From Cellulomonas edaphi (lineage in GTDB: Bacteria > Actinomycetota > Actinomycetes > Actinomycetales > Cellulomonadaceae): a stretch of 64,000 nucleotides of DNA. Under the pieces are notes generated by a model that worked only from the letters and a program-made list of their open reading frames with translations, searched no databases and was not told the DNA's origin. The translations under genes were made by a program, and so were the position numbers. Positions 48,956 to 59,878 of the stretch are shown here, one piece after another. The stretch's first letter is position 1; every line of letters starts with the position of its first letter. The DNA lies in assembly GCF_030362815.1 (NCBI RefSeq), contig NZ_JAUCGR010000002.1, forward strand, positions 434,001 to 498,000. Direction: 5' to 3'.

Positions 48956-50047
48956 ATGGAAGAGCTCGAGCTGGTTGGTCTGCACGAGGACGGGGAGCAC
49001 CTGGTCCTGGCACGACCCGACGGCGGACGGTTCCGCGTCCGCATCGACGAGCCGCTGCGCGCGGCCGTCCGCCGCGACCGTCCGCAGCTGGAGCAGCTGC
49101 GGGCCGAGGGCGCGGGCACGCTGAGCCCGCGGGAGATCCAGGCCCGCATCCGCGCCGGTGCGACCACGCAGGAGGTCGCCGACCAGTCGGGCCTCTCCGT
49201 CGAGCACGTGCGCCGCTACGAGGGTCCCGTGCTGGCCGAGCGCGAGTACGTGGCCGAGCAGGCCCGGGGCACGCGCATCGGGAAGGACTCCGGAGCACCC
49301 ACGCTGGGCGACCTGGTCACCGACCGGCTCGCGGCACGCGGCGTGGACGTCGGGTCACTCGCCTGGGACGCCGCGCGCGACGCGGCGGGCCCGTGGGTGG
49401 TCCTGGCGCGCTTCTCCACCGGCGACGCCCAGCACGAGGCCCGCTGGATCTTCGACCAGAGCGCACGGTCGGTCACCGCCGACGAGGACGAGGCCCGCTG
49501 GCTCTCGGAGACCGAGATCGCCGACGAGCCCGTGGCGCGGCGCCACCTGGCCGCGGTGCGCGACGTCGTCTTCGACTTCCAGACCACCGTCGACGCCGCC
49601 GCTCCCCCGCCGCCCGCCGAGCCCGAGCCCGAGCCGGCGGCGGACACCCACGCGCTGCTCGACGACCTGCGATCGCGCCGAGGCGTGCGCCAGGCGCTGG
49701 ACGTCGAGGACGACGGCGAGGCCGATGAGTTCGAGGGCTTCGGCCCCCAGCACGCGTTCGACTTCTCGCGGCTGGAGGCCTCCGTCCCCGGCGCGCACCC
49801 GGCGGACGCGGACGACGACGCCGAGGCGGTCGTCGTGGAGCCGCCGGTGCGGCCGACCTACATCTCCGCGCTGCCCGCCGCGCCTGCCGGCGATCCCGAG
49901 GCGCAGCCCGCGCTCGCTCCCGCTCCCGCGGCCGAGGCCGACGCGCCCGCAGCCGTGGGCGACGACACCGACCGTCCGCGCACGCGCAGGGGGCGTGCCA
50001 AGGTGCCCAGCTGGGACGAGATCGTGTTCGGGGCCCGCCCCGAGTAG
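48956..50047 (+). CDS. sepH: Septation protein SepH
   Basis: 363 residues. The N-terminal DUF3071 region contains a helix-turn-helix-like segment (IRAGATTQEVADQSGLSVEHVRRYEGPVLAERE, about 61-93). A long Pro/Ala/Glu-rich disordered region follows, and the C-terminus ends RAKVPSWDEIVFGARPE. SepH of Streptomyces and Mycobacterium binds FtsZ and stimulates its assembly through the N-terminal part. ATG 48956 has GGGAGG 5 bases upstream. Confidence 0.88.
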   Translation: MEELELVGLHEDGEHLVLARPDGGRFRVRIDEPLRAAVRRDRPQLEQLRAEGAGTLSPREIQARIRAGATTQEVADQSGLSVEHVRRYEGPVLAEREYVAEQARGTRIGKDSGAPTLGDLVTDRLAARGVDVGSLAWDAARDAAGPWVVLARFSTGDAQHEARWIFDQSARSVTADEDEARWLSETEIADEPVARRHLAAVRDVVFDFQTTVDAAAPPPPAEPEPEPAADTHALLDDLRSRRGVRQALDVEDDGEADEFEGFGPQHAFDFSRLEASVPGAHPADADDDAEAVVVEPPVRPTYISALPAAPAGDPEAQPALAPAPAAEADAPAAVGDDTDRPRTRRGRAKVPSWDEIVFGARPE

Positions 50048-50060
50048 TCGCGCCCGCGGG

Positions 50061-50732
50061 TCACGCCCGCAGGGGCAGCGTCTCGCTCTGCGCGAGGGAC
50101 AGCGTCTGCGCGGTGGGCGAGGCGGCCCGAGCGGTGGCGGCGGTCATCCTGCGCATGTGGTGGCGCCGGCACAGCACCTCGTAGCCCACCTCGTCGGCGC
50201 CGGCCTCGACGTCTCCCACCACCACCTGCGCGCCCTCGACGACCATGACCCCCGCGACCGTGCGCGCGTTGTGCGTGGCCCGGGCGCCGCACCAGCACAG
50301 GGCGCGCACCTGCAGCACCTCGACGCGGTCGGCCAGCTCCACCAGGCGCGCCGCGCCCGGGAACAGGCGCGCGCGGAAGTCGGTCGAAATGCCGAACGCG
50401 AAGACGTCGACGCCCAGCTCGTCGACCGCTCTCGCGAGCTGGTCCACCTGGGCCGCGGTGTAGAACTGCGCCTCGTCCCCGATGACGTAGTCCACCGGCC
50501 GACCCTGCGTGCGACGGGTGATGATCTCGTCCCAGAAGTCGGTGCCGTCGTCGACCTCGCACGCCTGGCGCGCCAGGCCCAGGCGCGAGGAGATCGTGGC
50601 CGTCCCGGCGCGGTCGTGCCGCGTGAACAGCACGCCGTCGCGTCCGCGCGCGGCGTGGTTGTGGTGCATCTGCAGCGCGAGCGTGGACTTGCCGCAGTCC
50701 ATCGTGCCGGAGAAGAAGACGAGCTCGGCCAT
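50061..50732 (-). CDS. tdk: Thymidine kinase
   Basis: 223 residues. The P-loop GTMDCGKST (9-17), DEAQF (Walker B) and the zinc-binding cysteine pairs (LCWCG and VLCRRHH) identify the type II tetrameric enzyme. It phosphorylates thymidine for salvage. About 25 extra residues at the C-terminus are Ala/Thr-rich. Third gene of a set with DUF5998 and the phosphodiesterase. Confidence 0.93.
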   Translation of the reverse strand: MAELVFFSGTMDCGKSTLALQMHHNHAARGRDGVLFTRHDRAGTATISSRLGLARQACEVDDGTDFWDEIITRRTQGRPVDYVIGDEAQFYTAAQVDQLARAVDELGVDVFAFGISTDFRARLFPGAARLVELADRVEVLQVRALCWCGARATHNARTVAGVMVVEGAQVVVGDVEAGADEVGYEVLCRRHHMRRMTAATARAASPTAQTLSLAQSETLPLRA

Positions 50733-50766
50733 GGCTCAGCGGCCCTTCGACGTGGGGGTCATGCGG

Positions 50767-51948
50767 TCAGACGATGACGAGGCAGGGAACGAGCATCTCG
50801 TGCGGTGTGAGCGACCCGTGGACGCCCACCAGGTCGAGCGACGCCGGGCTCTGGGTGCGGGAGTCCACCACCGTGGCACGCCCGCTCATCGCGACCACGA
50901 CGTCACCGATGACGGGCTGCACCCAGGCTTCCACCTCGCCGAACAGGCCGTGCGCGACCGCCTCGTCCCGGGACGTGACCAGCGCATGCTCCCCGAGCAC
51001 GTCCGCCCACCTGGCGCGCACCTGCTCGGCGTCCGCGTGCGGCTCGAGGTGCAGGTGCATGGCGCGCGGCTCCCCCGCGACCAGGGCGACGCCGTCCGCG
51101 AGGGCGGGCGTGGTGGCGACGTCCCAGCGCGCCGAGAGGTCGACGTCCACCATGCCGTGGTCGGCCGTCACGACGATCACCGTGCCGGCGGGCACGGACC
51201 GGGCAAGACGGCCGAGCTCGAAGTCGAGCTCGGCGAGCGCGTCGCCCCACTGCCACGAGCCCCAGCCGTGATGGTGCCCCGCCTTGTCGACGTCACCCCA
51301 GTACAGGTACGCGACGCCGGGCGCCCGCAGGGCGGAGACCGTCGCGTCGACGCGCGCCGCCAGCGTCTCCGCGGCGCGGTACGTCGCTCCTCGCAGGGCG
51401 GCCTGCGTGAGCCCCGAGCCGGCGAACCGGGCGGGACCGACGCTCGTGACGGCCACACCGGCCCCGATCAGGCGCTCGAACGCCGTGGGGCGGCGCTGCC
51501 ACTGCTCGGCCGGAGGCATGTCCGTCCACGAGACCAGGTTGCCGAGGCGGCCCGTCCCCGGGTCGCGCACGGTGTAGCCCAGCATCCCGGTCCCGCCGGG
51601 CGGGACAGCGACGCCGAACGTCCCCATCGCGGTCGCCGTCGTCGAGGGGAACGTGCTGGTCAGCGGCGTGGCGTCGGCCAGCCGCGGGCGCAGGAAGCGC
51701 GCGTGGCCCGCCCGCTCGACGAGGTTGGACCAGCCGAGCCCGTCGACCAGCACCACGCATACGCGGGCGGCGTCGGGCATCCCGATCCTGCGCCGCGCGT
51801 CGGCGCCGCCCAGGTCCACCCCGAGCGCGTCAGCCACCGCGGGCAGGACCGTGCCCAGGCACTGACCTCCCGTGCCGGGGAGCAGCAGCCCAGCGGCGTC
51901 TGCCTGCGCACCCAGGTCCCGCTCGCGCGGCGCGGCAGTCTGCCTCAT
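50767..51948 (-). CDS. Alkaline phosphatase superfamily protein (nucleotide pyrophosphatase/phosphodiesterase-like)
   Basis: 393 residues, no signal peptide. Metal and nucleophile motifs of the phosphodiesterase branch: VCVVLVDGLGW, TSTFPSTTATAMGT (catalytic Thr or Ser), YWGDVDKAGHHHGWGS and VTADHGMVDVD. It probably hydrolyses a phosphodiester or nucleotide in the cytoplasm; the substrate is unknown. It starts 7 bases after the DUF5998 stop. Confidence 0.87.
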   Translation of the reverse strand: MRQTAAPRERDLGAQADAAGLLLPGTGGQCLGTVLPAVADALGVDLGGADARRRIGMPDAARVCVVLVDGLGWSNLVERAGHARFLRPRLADATPLTSTFPSTTATAMGTFGVAVPPGGTGMLGYTVRDPGTGRLGNLVSWTDMPPAEQWQRRPTAFERLIGAGVAVTSVGPARFAGSGLTQAALRGATYRAAETLAARVDATVSALRAPGVAYLYWGDVDKAGHHHGWGSWQWGDALAELDFELGRLARSVPAGTVIVVTADHGMVDVDLSARWDVATTPALADGVALVAGEPRAMHLHLEPHADAEQVRARWADVLGEHALVTSRDEAVAHGLFGEVEAWVQPVIGDVVVAMSGRATVVDSRTQSPASLDLVGVHGSLTPHEMLVPCLVIV

Positions 51949-51955
51949 GCCCGGC

Positions 51956-52528
51956 TCATCGTGGGCCGGCGCTCGCCGCGGACAGCACGCGCGCGAACGC
52001 GGTCGCCGCCCGGACGGAGTCGATGCCCTCGGCCGCGGCGCTCACGCGCACGACGACGTCGTCCGGCGTGAGGGTGCCGGTGAACCCGTGGTCGGCGTCG
52101 CAGGCGGGATCGCCGCACGTCGCGGGCTCGAGGTCGACGCGCGAGACAGCACCCCAGCCGATCGCGAGCGTGAGCTCCAGCGCCGGGTGCCCCGACTTGT
52201 GCTTGGCGGGCTCCGGCACGACGTGCGTCACGGCGACCGACCGCAGCTCGGCCAGCGGCACCGACTCGGTGGTGGCGGACGCGCTGGCCGATGGGTGCTC
52301 GAGGTCGGCCGGGTGGTCGTCCACGTGCGCGCAGACCAGGCGCGTCGGTGTCAGGACCAGCACGGTGACGTGGCGTCGGACCTCGGCCGCGTCGAAGGTC
52401 GTCTCGGGGTGGACCAGGTGGGCCACGACGGGCTCGTCGGCGAGAGCGACATCCAGCACGTCGGCGACCAGCTCGGGGTAGTAGCCGGCTCGGTGCAGAT
52501 CCTGGCGCAGGGCGGTGAAGGCGGGCAC
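51956..52528 (-). CDS. DUF5998 family protein
   Basis: 190 residues from a GTG. An actinobacterial family of unknown function: beta-rich, with VAHLVHPETTFDAAEVRRHV near residue 35 and LTLAIGWGAVSRVDLEPATCGDPACDADHGFTG near 120. The two Cys in CGDPAC could hold a metal but there is no second pair. It heads the DUF5998-phosphodiesterase-tdk set. Confidence 0.82.
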   Translation of the reverse strand: MPAFTALRQDLHRAGYYPELVADVLDVALADEPVVAHLVHPETTFDAAEVRRHVTVLVLTPTRLVCAHVDDHPADLEHPSASASATTESVPLAELRSVAVTHVVPEPAKHKSGHPALELTLAIGWGAVSRVDLEPATCGDPACDADHGFTGTLTPDDVVVRVSAAAEGIDSVRAATAFARVLSAASAGPR

Positions 52529-52571
52529 CGGCCCATCCTTCCACCCCCGCGCACCGGGCGTCCCCGCGAGC

Positions 52572-55295
52572 TCACACCCGCTGCAGCCGCCGGGTGGTGT
52601 CGGCGCGGTCCGCCGGGGCGACCGCGGCCCGGGCGCCCAGCACGACGGCCCCGCTCTCGGCGACCACCACCGGGTTCAGCTCGAGCGACCGCAGCTCGGG
52701 CAGGTCGTCGCACAGGACGGAGACGCGGGCGATGACGTCCTCGAGCGCGGCCACGTCGAGCGCGGGCAAACCGCGGTAGCCGAACAGCCGCGGCGCGGCG
52801 CGCGGCGAGCGGACCAGGTCGGCGACGTCGACGTCGGTGAGCGGCGGCACGCCGAAGCTGACGTCTCCCAGCAGGTCGGACGCGTCGCCCGAGAGACCGA
52901 AGCTGACGAGCGGCCCGAACAGCGGGTCCTCCGCGGTACGGATCACGCAGGCCGACCCTCGCGGCGCCATCGCCTGGACCTCCAGCGGGGCCCGCCCGCC
53001 GTCCTGCGCGTGCGGGGTCGCGAGCGCGAGCACCTGCGCGACGTCGGAGCGCAGCGCGGCCTCGTCGCCGATGTCGAGCCGGACGCCGCCGAGGTCCGCG
53101 CGGTGCCGCAGCGCGGGTGCGGTGGTCTTGAGCGCCACCGGCCAGCCGAGCCGTTGCGCCACCGCCACGGCCTCGTCCGCGTCGTGCACCTCGTACGAGG
53201 GCAGCACGGCGACCCCCGCTGTCGCGAGCAGCGTCGCCGTCTGCTCGGCGTCGAGGGTCAGACCGTCCGGTCCCGCCTCGGCGAGCCAGCCGGCCACGAG
53301 CCGCCGGCCGGCCTGCGTGTCGACGCCCTCGGGGTGCAGCGTCCGGCCGCGGTCCCGCGCCCGGCGCGTCGCGTAGCGCGCGGCGCGCCCCAGGGCGAGC
53401 GCGGCGTCCTCGGGCGCGCTGTAGGCGGGCACCGTGCGTGACCGGCCGTCCGGGTCGGTCGCGGTCAGCTCGGGAGTGATGCCGTGCAGGCCGAGCACGC
53501 ACGCCACGGTGGTCCGGCCCGTGCGGGCCGCGGCCTGCGCGACCGTGGCCGCGAGCGCAGGGTCCGGCCGGCCGACGGTCGGGATGAGCACGACGATCAC
53601 CACGTCGCAGTCAGGGTCCGCGTACAGCGCGTCCACCTGGCGGCGAGCCTCCTCGGCGTCGGCCCCCGCGGCCAGGATCGTCACGGCGCCGGGCACCACG
53701 AGCCCGGCGGCCGCCGCGGCCTCGGCCACCAGCGCGGCCACCGACGCCGAGCTGGCCAGGATCGCCACCCGCCGGCCCGCCGGGAGGGGCTGGTGGGCGA
53801 AGACCTCGATGACGTCGAGCATCTGGTGGGTGTTGTCGACGCGGATGACGTCGACCTGCCGGAGCATCTCGTCCAGCGCCCGCGGGCTCGCGTGCGTGGG
53901 CCGCACGGCGTGCCCCGGAGGCACCACCTGTCCCGAGCGTCCCGTGGTGACGACCACCACGGGCTTGGACAGCGACAGGCGGCGGGCCACGCGCGAGAAC
54001 TTGCGCGGGTTGCCGATCGACTCCAGGTACAGGCCCACGACGTCGGTGCCGGCGTCGTCGGCCCAGAACTGCATGAGGTCGTTGCCGGAGACGTCGGCGC
54101 GGTGCCCAGACGAGACGAACTCGGCCAGGCCGAGGCCCCGCCGTCGCACGGCACCGAGCAGCGAGACCGCCAAGGGGGCTGACTGGCAGAACAGGCCGAC
54201 GCGCCCGCGCGCCGGCGGCTGCTCCGCGAGCGAGGCGTTGAGCCAGCCGTCCTCGCGTGCGACCACGACGCCGTACGACGCCGGCCCGACCACCCGCATG
54301 CCCGCCGCGTGCGCGACGCGCAGCAGGGCCCGCTGCCGGTCCAGGCCCTCGGGCCCGAGCTCGGCATAGCCCGCCGAGAGCAGAACCACGGCCCGCACCC
54401 CCATGCGAGCGAGCCCGCGGACCACCTCGACCGCCACCTCGGAGTCCACGGCGACCACGGCGAGCTCGACGGGCCCCGCGACGAGCTCCAGGGCCGCGAA
54501 GACGTGCACGCCCTCGGGCACCTCGTCCACACCCACCGCGTGCACCTCGGCCACCACGTCGCCCGCGCGCAGGTTGGCCAGTGCGACCGCGGCGGTGCGC
54601 GCGAGCGCCGCGCGGCCCTCGTCGGGCCCCGACGCGCCCGGCCCGATCACCAGAACGGAGCGGGCGCGCAGGAACGCCCGCACCGAGCGGGCCTCAGCGC
54701 GGTGCTCGCGGTCGGCCATCACTGCGAGCGAGCGGTCGGTCGGGTCGATGTCGAAGCCGACGGCCACGATCCCGTCCTCGGTCCGCTGCCGCACCACGTA
54801 GCCCGCATCCTTGAACACGCCGATCATGCGGCCGTTCTGCGGCAGCACCTCGGCGACGAACCGCCGCATCCCCCGCTCCCGGGCGGCCGCCGCGAGGTGC
54901 TCGAGCAGCACGGAACCGAGCCCACGACCCTGGTGGGCGTCGGCGATGTTGAACGCCACCTCCGCCTCGTCGTCCTCGGTGCGGTCGTAGCGCGCGACCC
55001 CGATGATCTGCTCGCCCCCGTCCGGTCCGGCGGCGACGGCCACCAGGGCCACGCGGTCGACGTGGTCGACGGTGACCAACCGGGTGAGGTCACGCTCGGA
55101 GAGCCGCTCGAGCGGAGCGAAGAACCGTAGGTAGGTGGAGCGCTCCGACTGACCGACGTGGAACGCCTGCAGCGCGTCCGCGTCGCTGGGCCGGATGGGC
55201 CGCACGTGCGTGGTGGACCCGTCCTGCAGCACCACATCGGCCTCCCACGCCGCCGGGTACGCGGCGCGTGCTGCGTCGTCGGTGACGTCTGCCAT
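52572..55295 (-). CDS. GNAT acetyltransferase fused to NDP-forming acyl-CoA synthetase-like domains (Pat type)
   Basis: 907 residues. An N-terminal GNAT domain (about 25-185; [22 protein letters not shown] binds acetyl-CoA) precedes a CoA-binding domain ([11 protein letters not shown]), two succinyl-CoA-ligase-like domains and a C-terminal ATP-grasp domain ([34 protein letters not shown]). This domain order matches Streptomyces protein acetyltransferase PatA, which acetylates acyl-CoA synthetases. Several synthetase motifs are degraded (FCQSAPLAV for SQSGALG, PTHAS for SHTG), so ligase activity is doubtful. The ATG at 55295 follows TAGCCT by 7 bases (leaderless). Confidence 0.87.
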   Translation of the reverse strand: MADVTDDAARAAYPAAWEADVVLQDGSTTHVRPIRPSDADALQAFHVGQSERSTYLRFFAPLERLSERDLTRLVTVDHVDRVALVAVAAGPDGGEQIIGVARYDRTEDDEAEVAFNIADAHQGRGLGSVLLEHLAAAARERGMRRFVAEVLPQNGRMIGVFKDAGYVVRQRTEDGIVAVGFDIDPTDRSLAVMADREHRAEARSVRAFLRARSVLVIGPGASGPDEGRAALARTAAVALANLRAGDVVAEVHAVGVDEVPEGVHVFAALELVAGPVELAVVAVDSEVAVEVVRGLARMGVRAVVLLSAGYAELGPEGLDRQRALLRVAHAAGMRVVGPASYGVVVAREDGWLNASLAEQPPARGRVGLFCQSAPLAVSLLGAVRRRGLGLAEFVSSGHRADVSGNDLMQFWADDAGTDVVGLYLESIGNPRKFSRVARRLSLSKPVVVVTTGRSGQVVPPGHAVRPTHASPRALDEMLRQVDVIRVDNTHQMLDVIEVFAHQPLPAGRRVAILASSASVAALVAEAAAAAGLVVPGAVTILAAGADAEEARRQVDALYADPDCDVVIVVLIPTVGRPDPALAATVAQAAARTGRTTVACVLGLHGITPELTATDPDGRSRTVPAYSAPEDAALALGRAARYATRRARDRGRTLHPEGVDTQAGRRLVAGWLAEAGPDGLTLDAEQTATLLATAGVAVLPSYEVHDADEAVAVAQRLGWPVALKTTAPALRHRADLGGVRLDIGDEAALRSDVAQVLALATPHAQDGGRAPLEVQAMAPRGSACVIRTAEDPLFGPLVSFGLSGDASDLLGDVSFGVPPLTDVDVADLVRSPRAAPRLFGYRGLPALDVAALEDVIARVSVLCDDLPELRSLELNPVVVAESGAVVLGARAAVAPADRADTTRRLQRV

Positions 55296-55302
55296 GCTCG
55301 CC

Positions 55303-55308
55303 AGGCTA
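55303..55308 (-). promoter_or_regulatory. -10 box of leaderless GNAT/synthetase gene
   Basis: TAGCCT on the minus strand, 7 bases before the ATG at 55295. Confidence 0.55.
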
Positions 55309-55356
55309 GTGCGCCGGAGCCCGCGTGCCGCGACGCCGGACGCGGCGCGCACGGGC

Positions 55357-55362
55357 GACAAT
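55357..55362 (+). promoter_or_regulatory. Candidate -10 box of parC
   Basis: GACAAT; transcription would start near 55369, leaving a short leader with GAGGAG before the ATG at 55402. Confidence 0.4.
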
Positions 55363-55401
55363 GGTCGGCGCACCACAGCCCGGCCCCGAGGAGCACTCCG
55401 C

Positions 55402-57879
<2,478 letters not shown>

Positions 57880-57880
57880 T

Positions 57881-57964
57881 CGGTCAGGGCTGAACGGTCA
57901 GGGCTGCACGGTCAGGGCTGAACGGTCAGGGCTGAACGGTCAGGGCCGAACGGTCAGGGCAGGG
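57881..57964. repeat. 14-bp tandem repeat, six copies, after parC
   Basis: Consensus CGGTCAGGGCTGAA. Copies start at 57881, 57895, 57909, 57923, 57937 and 57951; copies 1, 3 and 4 are identical, 2 and 5 differ at one base, and the last is degenerate at its 3' end. The array starts 2 bases after the parC stop and runs into the 3' end of the convergent minus-strand gene. The unit is not a multiple of 3, so it would not be tolerated inside a gene. Likely a variable-number repeat. Confidence 0.9.
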
Positions 57965-58685
57965 CGACCAGGTCGCCCGCGCCCGCGCCCGCGGCCGCGG
58001 GCCGGCGCGCTGCCGGGATGCCCGCGCGGTGCCGCGCCACCACGCCGGCGACGATCAGCGCCTGGCCCGCGCAATAGGTGAGCATGACCCAGGCGTCCTG
58101 CCCGGGCAGGTCCCACGCGGGCACGAACCGCTCGAGCGCGATGAGGGCGTCGGAGACGAGGAAGACGGCGCCCCCGACGGCGACCAGCGGGCCGACGCCC
58201 GTGGCCAGCACGGCCATCGCCGTCAGCACGCCGCCGTAGACGGCGACCGGCACCAGGAGGCCGCCCGCGTGGGGCGCACAGGCCGCGACCAGACCCACCA
58301 GCACGAGCACGTACGGCGCGAGCAGCACCGGTCGGCGGTGCAGCACCGAGCGCCGGACGTCGGGGGCGAAGGCTACGACGTACGCGACCTGTGCGACGAG
58401 GAAGCAGCCGATCATCGCCAGGAAGGCGGCGTCCGACTCGAGCAGCGACGGCAGCGAGTCTCCGAGCCAGGACGCCGCCAGGGCGACCAGCGCCCACCGC
58501 GCCAGGTGCCCACGCGGCCACCGTGTCGCGGTCACCAGCACCGCGGCGAGCAGCGGCATGAGCAGCCACTGGCTGGCGTCCGCCAGCCCGTCGGCGCCCG
58601 TCAGCAGGGCGCCGAGGTGCACGACGACCGCGAGCGCGTAGGCCGCGGCCCAGACGCGAGCGGCGAGGGGCGAGCGACGGACCAC
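57954..58685 (-). CDS. Lysoplasmalogenase-like (YhhN/TMEM86) membrane protein
   Basis: 243 residues with about eight membrane helices. SWLGDSLPSLLESDAAFLAMIGCFLVAQVAYVVAF and GGAVFLVSDALIALERF carry the conserved Asp and Glu residues of the YhhN family, whose animal members hydrolyse the vinyl-ether bond of lysoplasmalogens. The GTG at 58685 has AGGAGG 7 bases upstream, a better start than the open frame beyond. The last codons lie in the tandem repeat, so the C-terminus may vary between strains. Confidence 0.8.
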   Translation of the reverse strand: MVRRSPLAARVWAAAYALAVVVHLGALLTGADGLADASQWLLMPLLAAVLVTATRWPRGHLARWALVALAASWLGDSLPSLLESDAAFLAMIGCFLVAQVAYVVAFAPDVRRSVLHRRPVLLAPYVLVLVGLVAACAPHAGGLLVPVAVYGGVLTAMAVLATGVGPLVAVGGAVFLVSDALIALERFVPAWDLPGQDAWVMLTYCAGQALIVAGVVARHRAGIPAARRPAAAGAGAGDLVALP

Positions 58686-58797
58686 CGTGACCTCCTGACG
58701 CGGGACGACGTCGTCCGGCGAAGCGACACGACCGGGCCTCGTCGCCCGGCGCAGCAGTGATGCTAGCCGTCGGTCCGGTGCCCGGGGCGCGGGTCGC

Positions 58798-59826
58798 TCA
58801 CAGCTCGATCGTGCGCAACGTCGCCTGGTGGTAGACGACATAGCCGAGCCGCGCGTACAGCCCGTGCGCGCCCGACTCGTTCTCGGTGTCGACGCCCAGC
58901 TCCGCGTACTCCATCCCGTCCGCCCGGTAGGCGAGCATCGCCGCGACCAGCAGGTCCACGGCGACGCCCCGCCCCCGCCAGGCCGGCCGCACCCCGAGCA
59001 GCTCGGTGTAGCCCGAGCGGTAGCCGTTCACCGGCCAGTCCTGCTCGTAGCGGCCCGAGAGCAGGTACCCGGCCACCTCGCCCGACGCCTCGTCGACGGC
59101 CGCGAAGCTCCAGGTCGGCGCGAACATCGCCCGGCCCTCGGCCCACTGGGTCGCCGTCCGGGGCTCGCTCCCCCAGTGGTCGGCGAAAGCCTCGTTGTGC
59201 GCCAGGCGCATCTGCTCGTCGAGCTCGGTCGACCACGGCACCACCCGGATCCCGGCGGCGCCGCGCGGCACCGGCAGCTCGCCGTCGAGGGGCCTGCGCA
59301 TCTCGGCGTAGTACCGGATCGGTGTGAGCCCCGCCGCGTCGAGAAGCGCGACGGTGGCGGTCGCGTTGTCGTCGACGAAGACGCCGATGCGCGCCGGGAC
59401 CTGCTTGCCGGTGGCGACGATGCGCTGGCGACCGCGGGCCACCGACCACTCCAGCACCTGGCGCCCGATGCCCCGGCGACGCCAGGCGGGGTCGACGCCG
59501 CCCGAGAGGAACGCGCGAACCACGCGCGTGTCACCCGCAGGCTGGTCCACCAGCGCCCAGGCACGCAGCACCCCCTGGCCGTCCACGCCCGCCAGCGTGT
59601 CGAGCCGCACGTCGATCCCGTCCTCGGCCAGGCGCTCCTGGAGCTCCTCCTTCGAGGTGCGCAGCGGGGCGCGGTCCGCCGTCTCGATCGCCTGGACGAG
59701 GACCGTGAGGCCCTCGACGTCGTCGGCCGCCAGCGGCCGCCACGTGAGTCCGGTGCTCGGGTCGGGGACGGGGGCGACGGCGGGTGCGGCGACGCGCTCG
59801 GGCAGGGGAGGCAGATCGGTGGTCAC
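58798..59826 (-). CDS. GNAT N-acetyltransferase, two tandem domains
   Basis: 342 residues. Two GNAT domains, each with its acetyl-CoA loop: DPAWRRRGIGRQVLEW (about residue 115) and RPAWRRGRGVAVDLLVAAM-like (about 275; the segment reads RPAWRGRGVAVDLL). The bidomain layout recalls mycothiol synthase MshD, but the N-terminal segment and neighbours do not settle the substrate. The GTG at 59826 begins just before the fold. Confidence 0.82.
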   Translation of the reverse strand: MTTDLPPLPERVAAPAVAPVPDPSTGLTWRPLAADDVEGLTVLVQAIETADRAPLRTSKEELQERLAEDGIDVRLDTLAGVDGQGVLRAWALVDQPAGDTRVVRAFLSGGVDPAWRRRGIGRQVLEWSVARGRQRIVATGKQVPARIGVFVDDNATATVALLDAAGLTPIRYYAEMRRPLDGELPVPRGAAGIRVVPWSTELDEQMRLAHNEAFADHWGSEPRTATQWAEGRAMFAPTWSFAAVDEASGEVAGYLLSGRYEQDWPVNGYRSGYTELLGVRPAWRGRGVAVDLLVAAMLAYRADGMEYAELGVDTENESGAHGLYARLGYVVYHQATLRTIEL

Positions 59827-59878
59827 CGTGCCAGCCTCGCGGAGCGCGTCCTGCCAGGGCAACCGGATTGCGCCGGCG

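Noticed and set aside
57881..57964. CRISPR-like array
   Set aside because: Units are contiguous 14-mers without spacers, and no cas genes are present.
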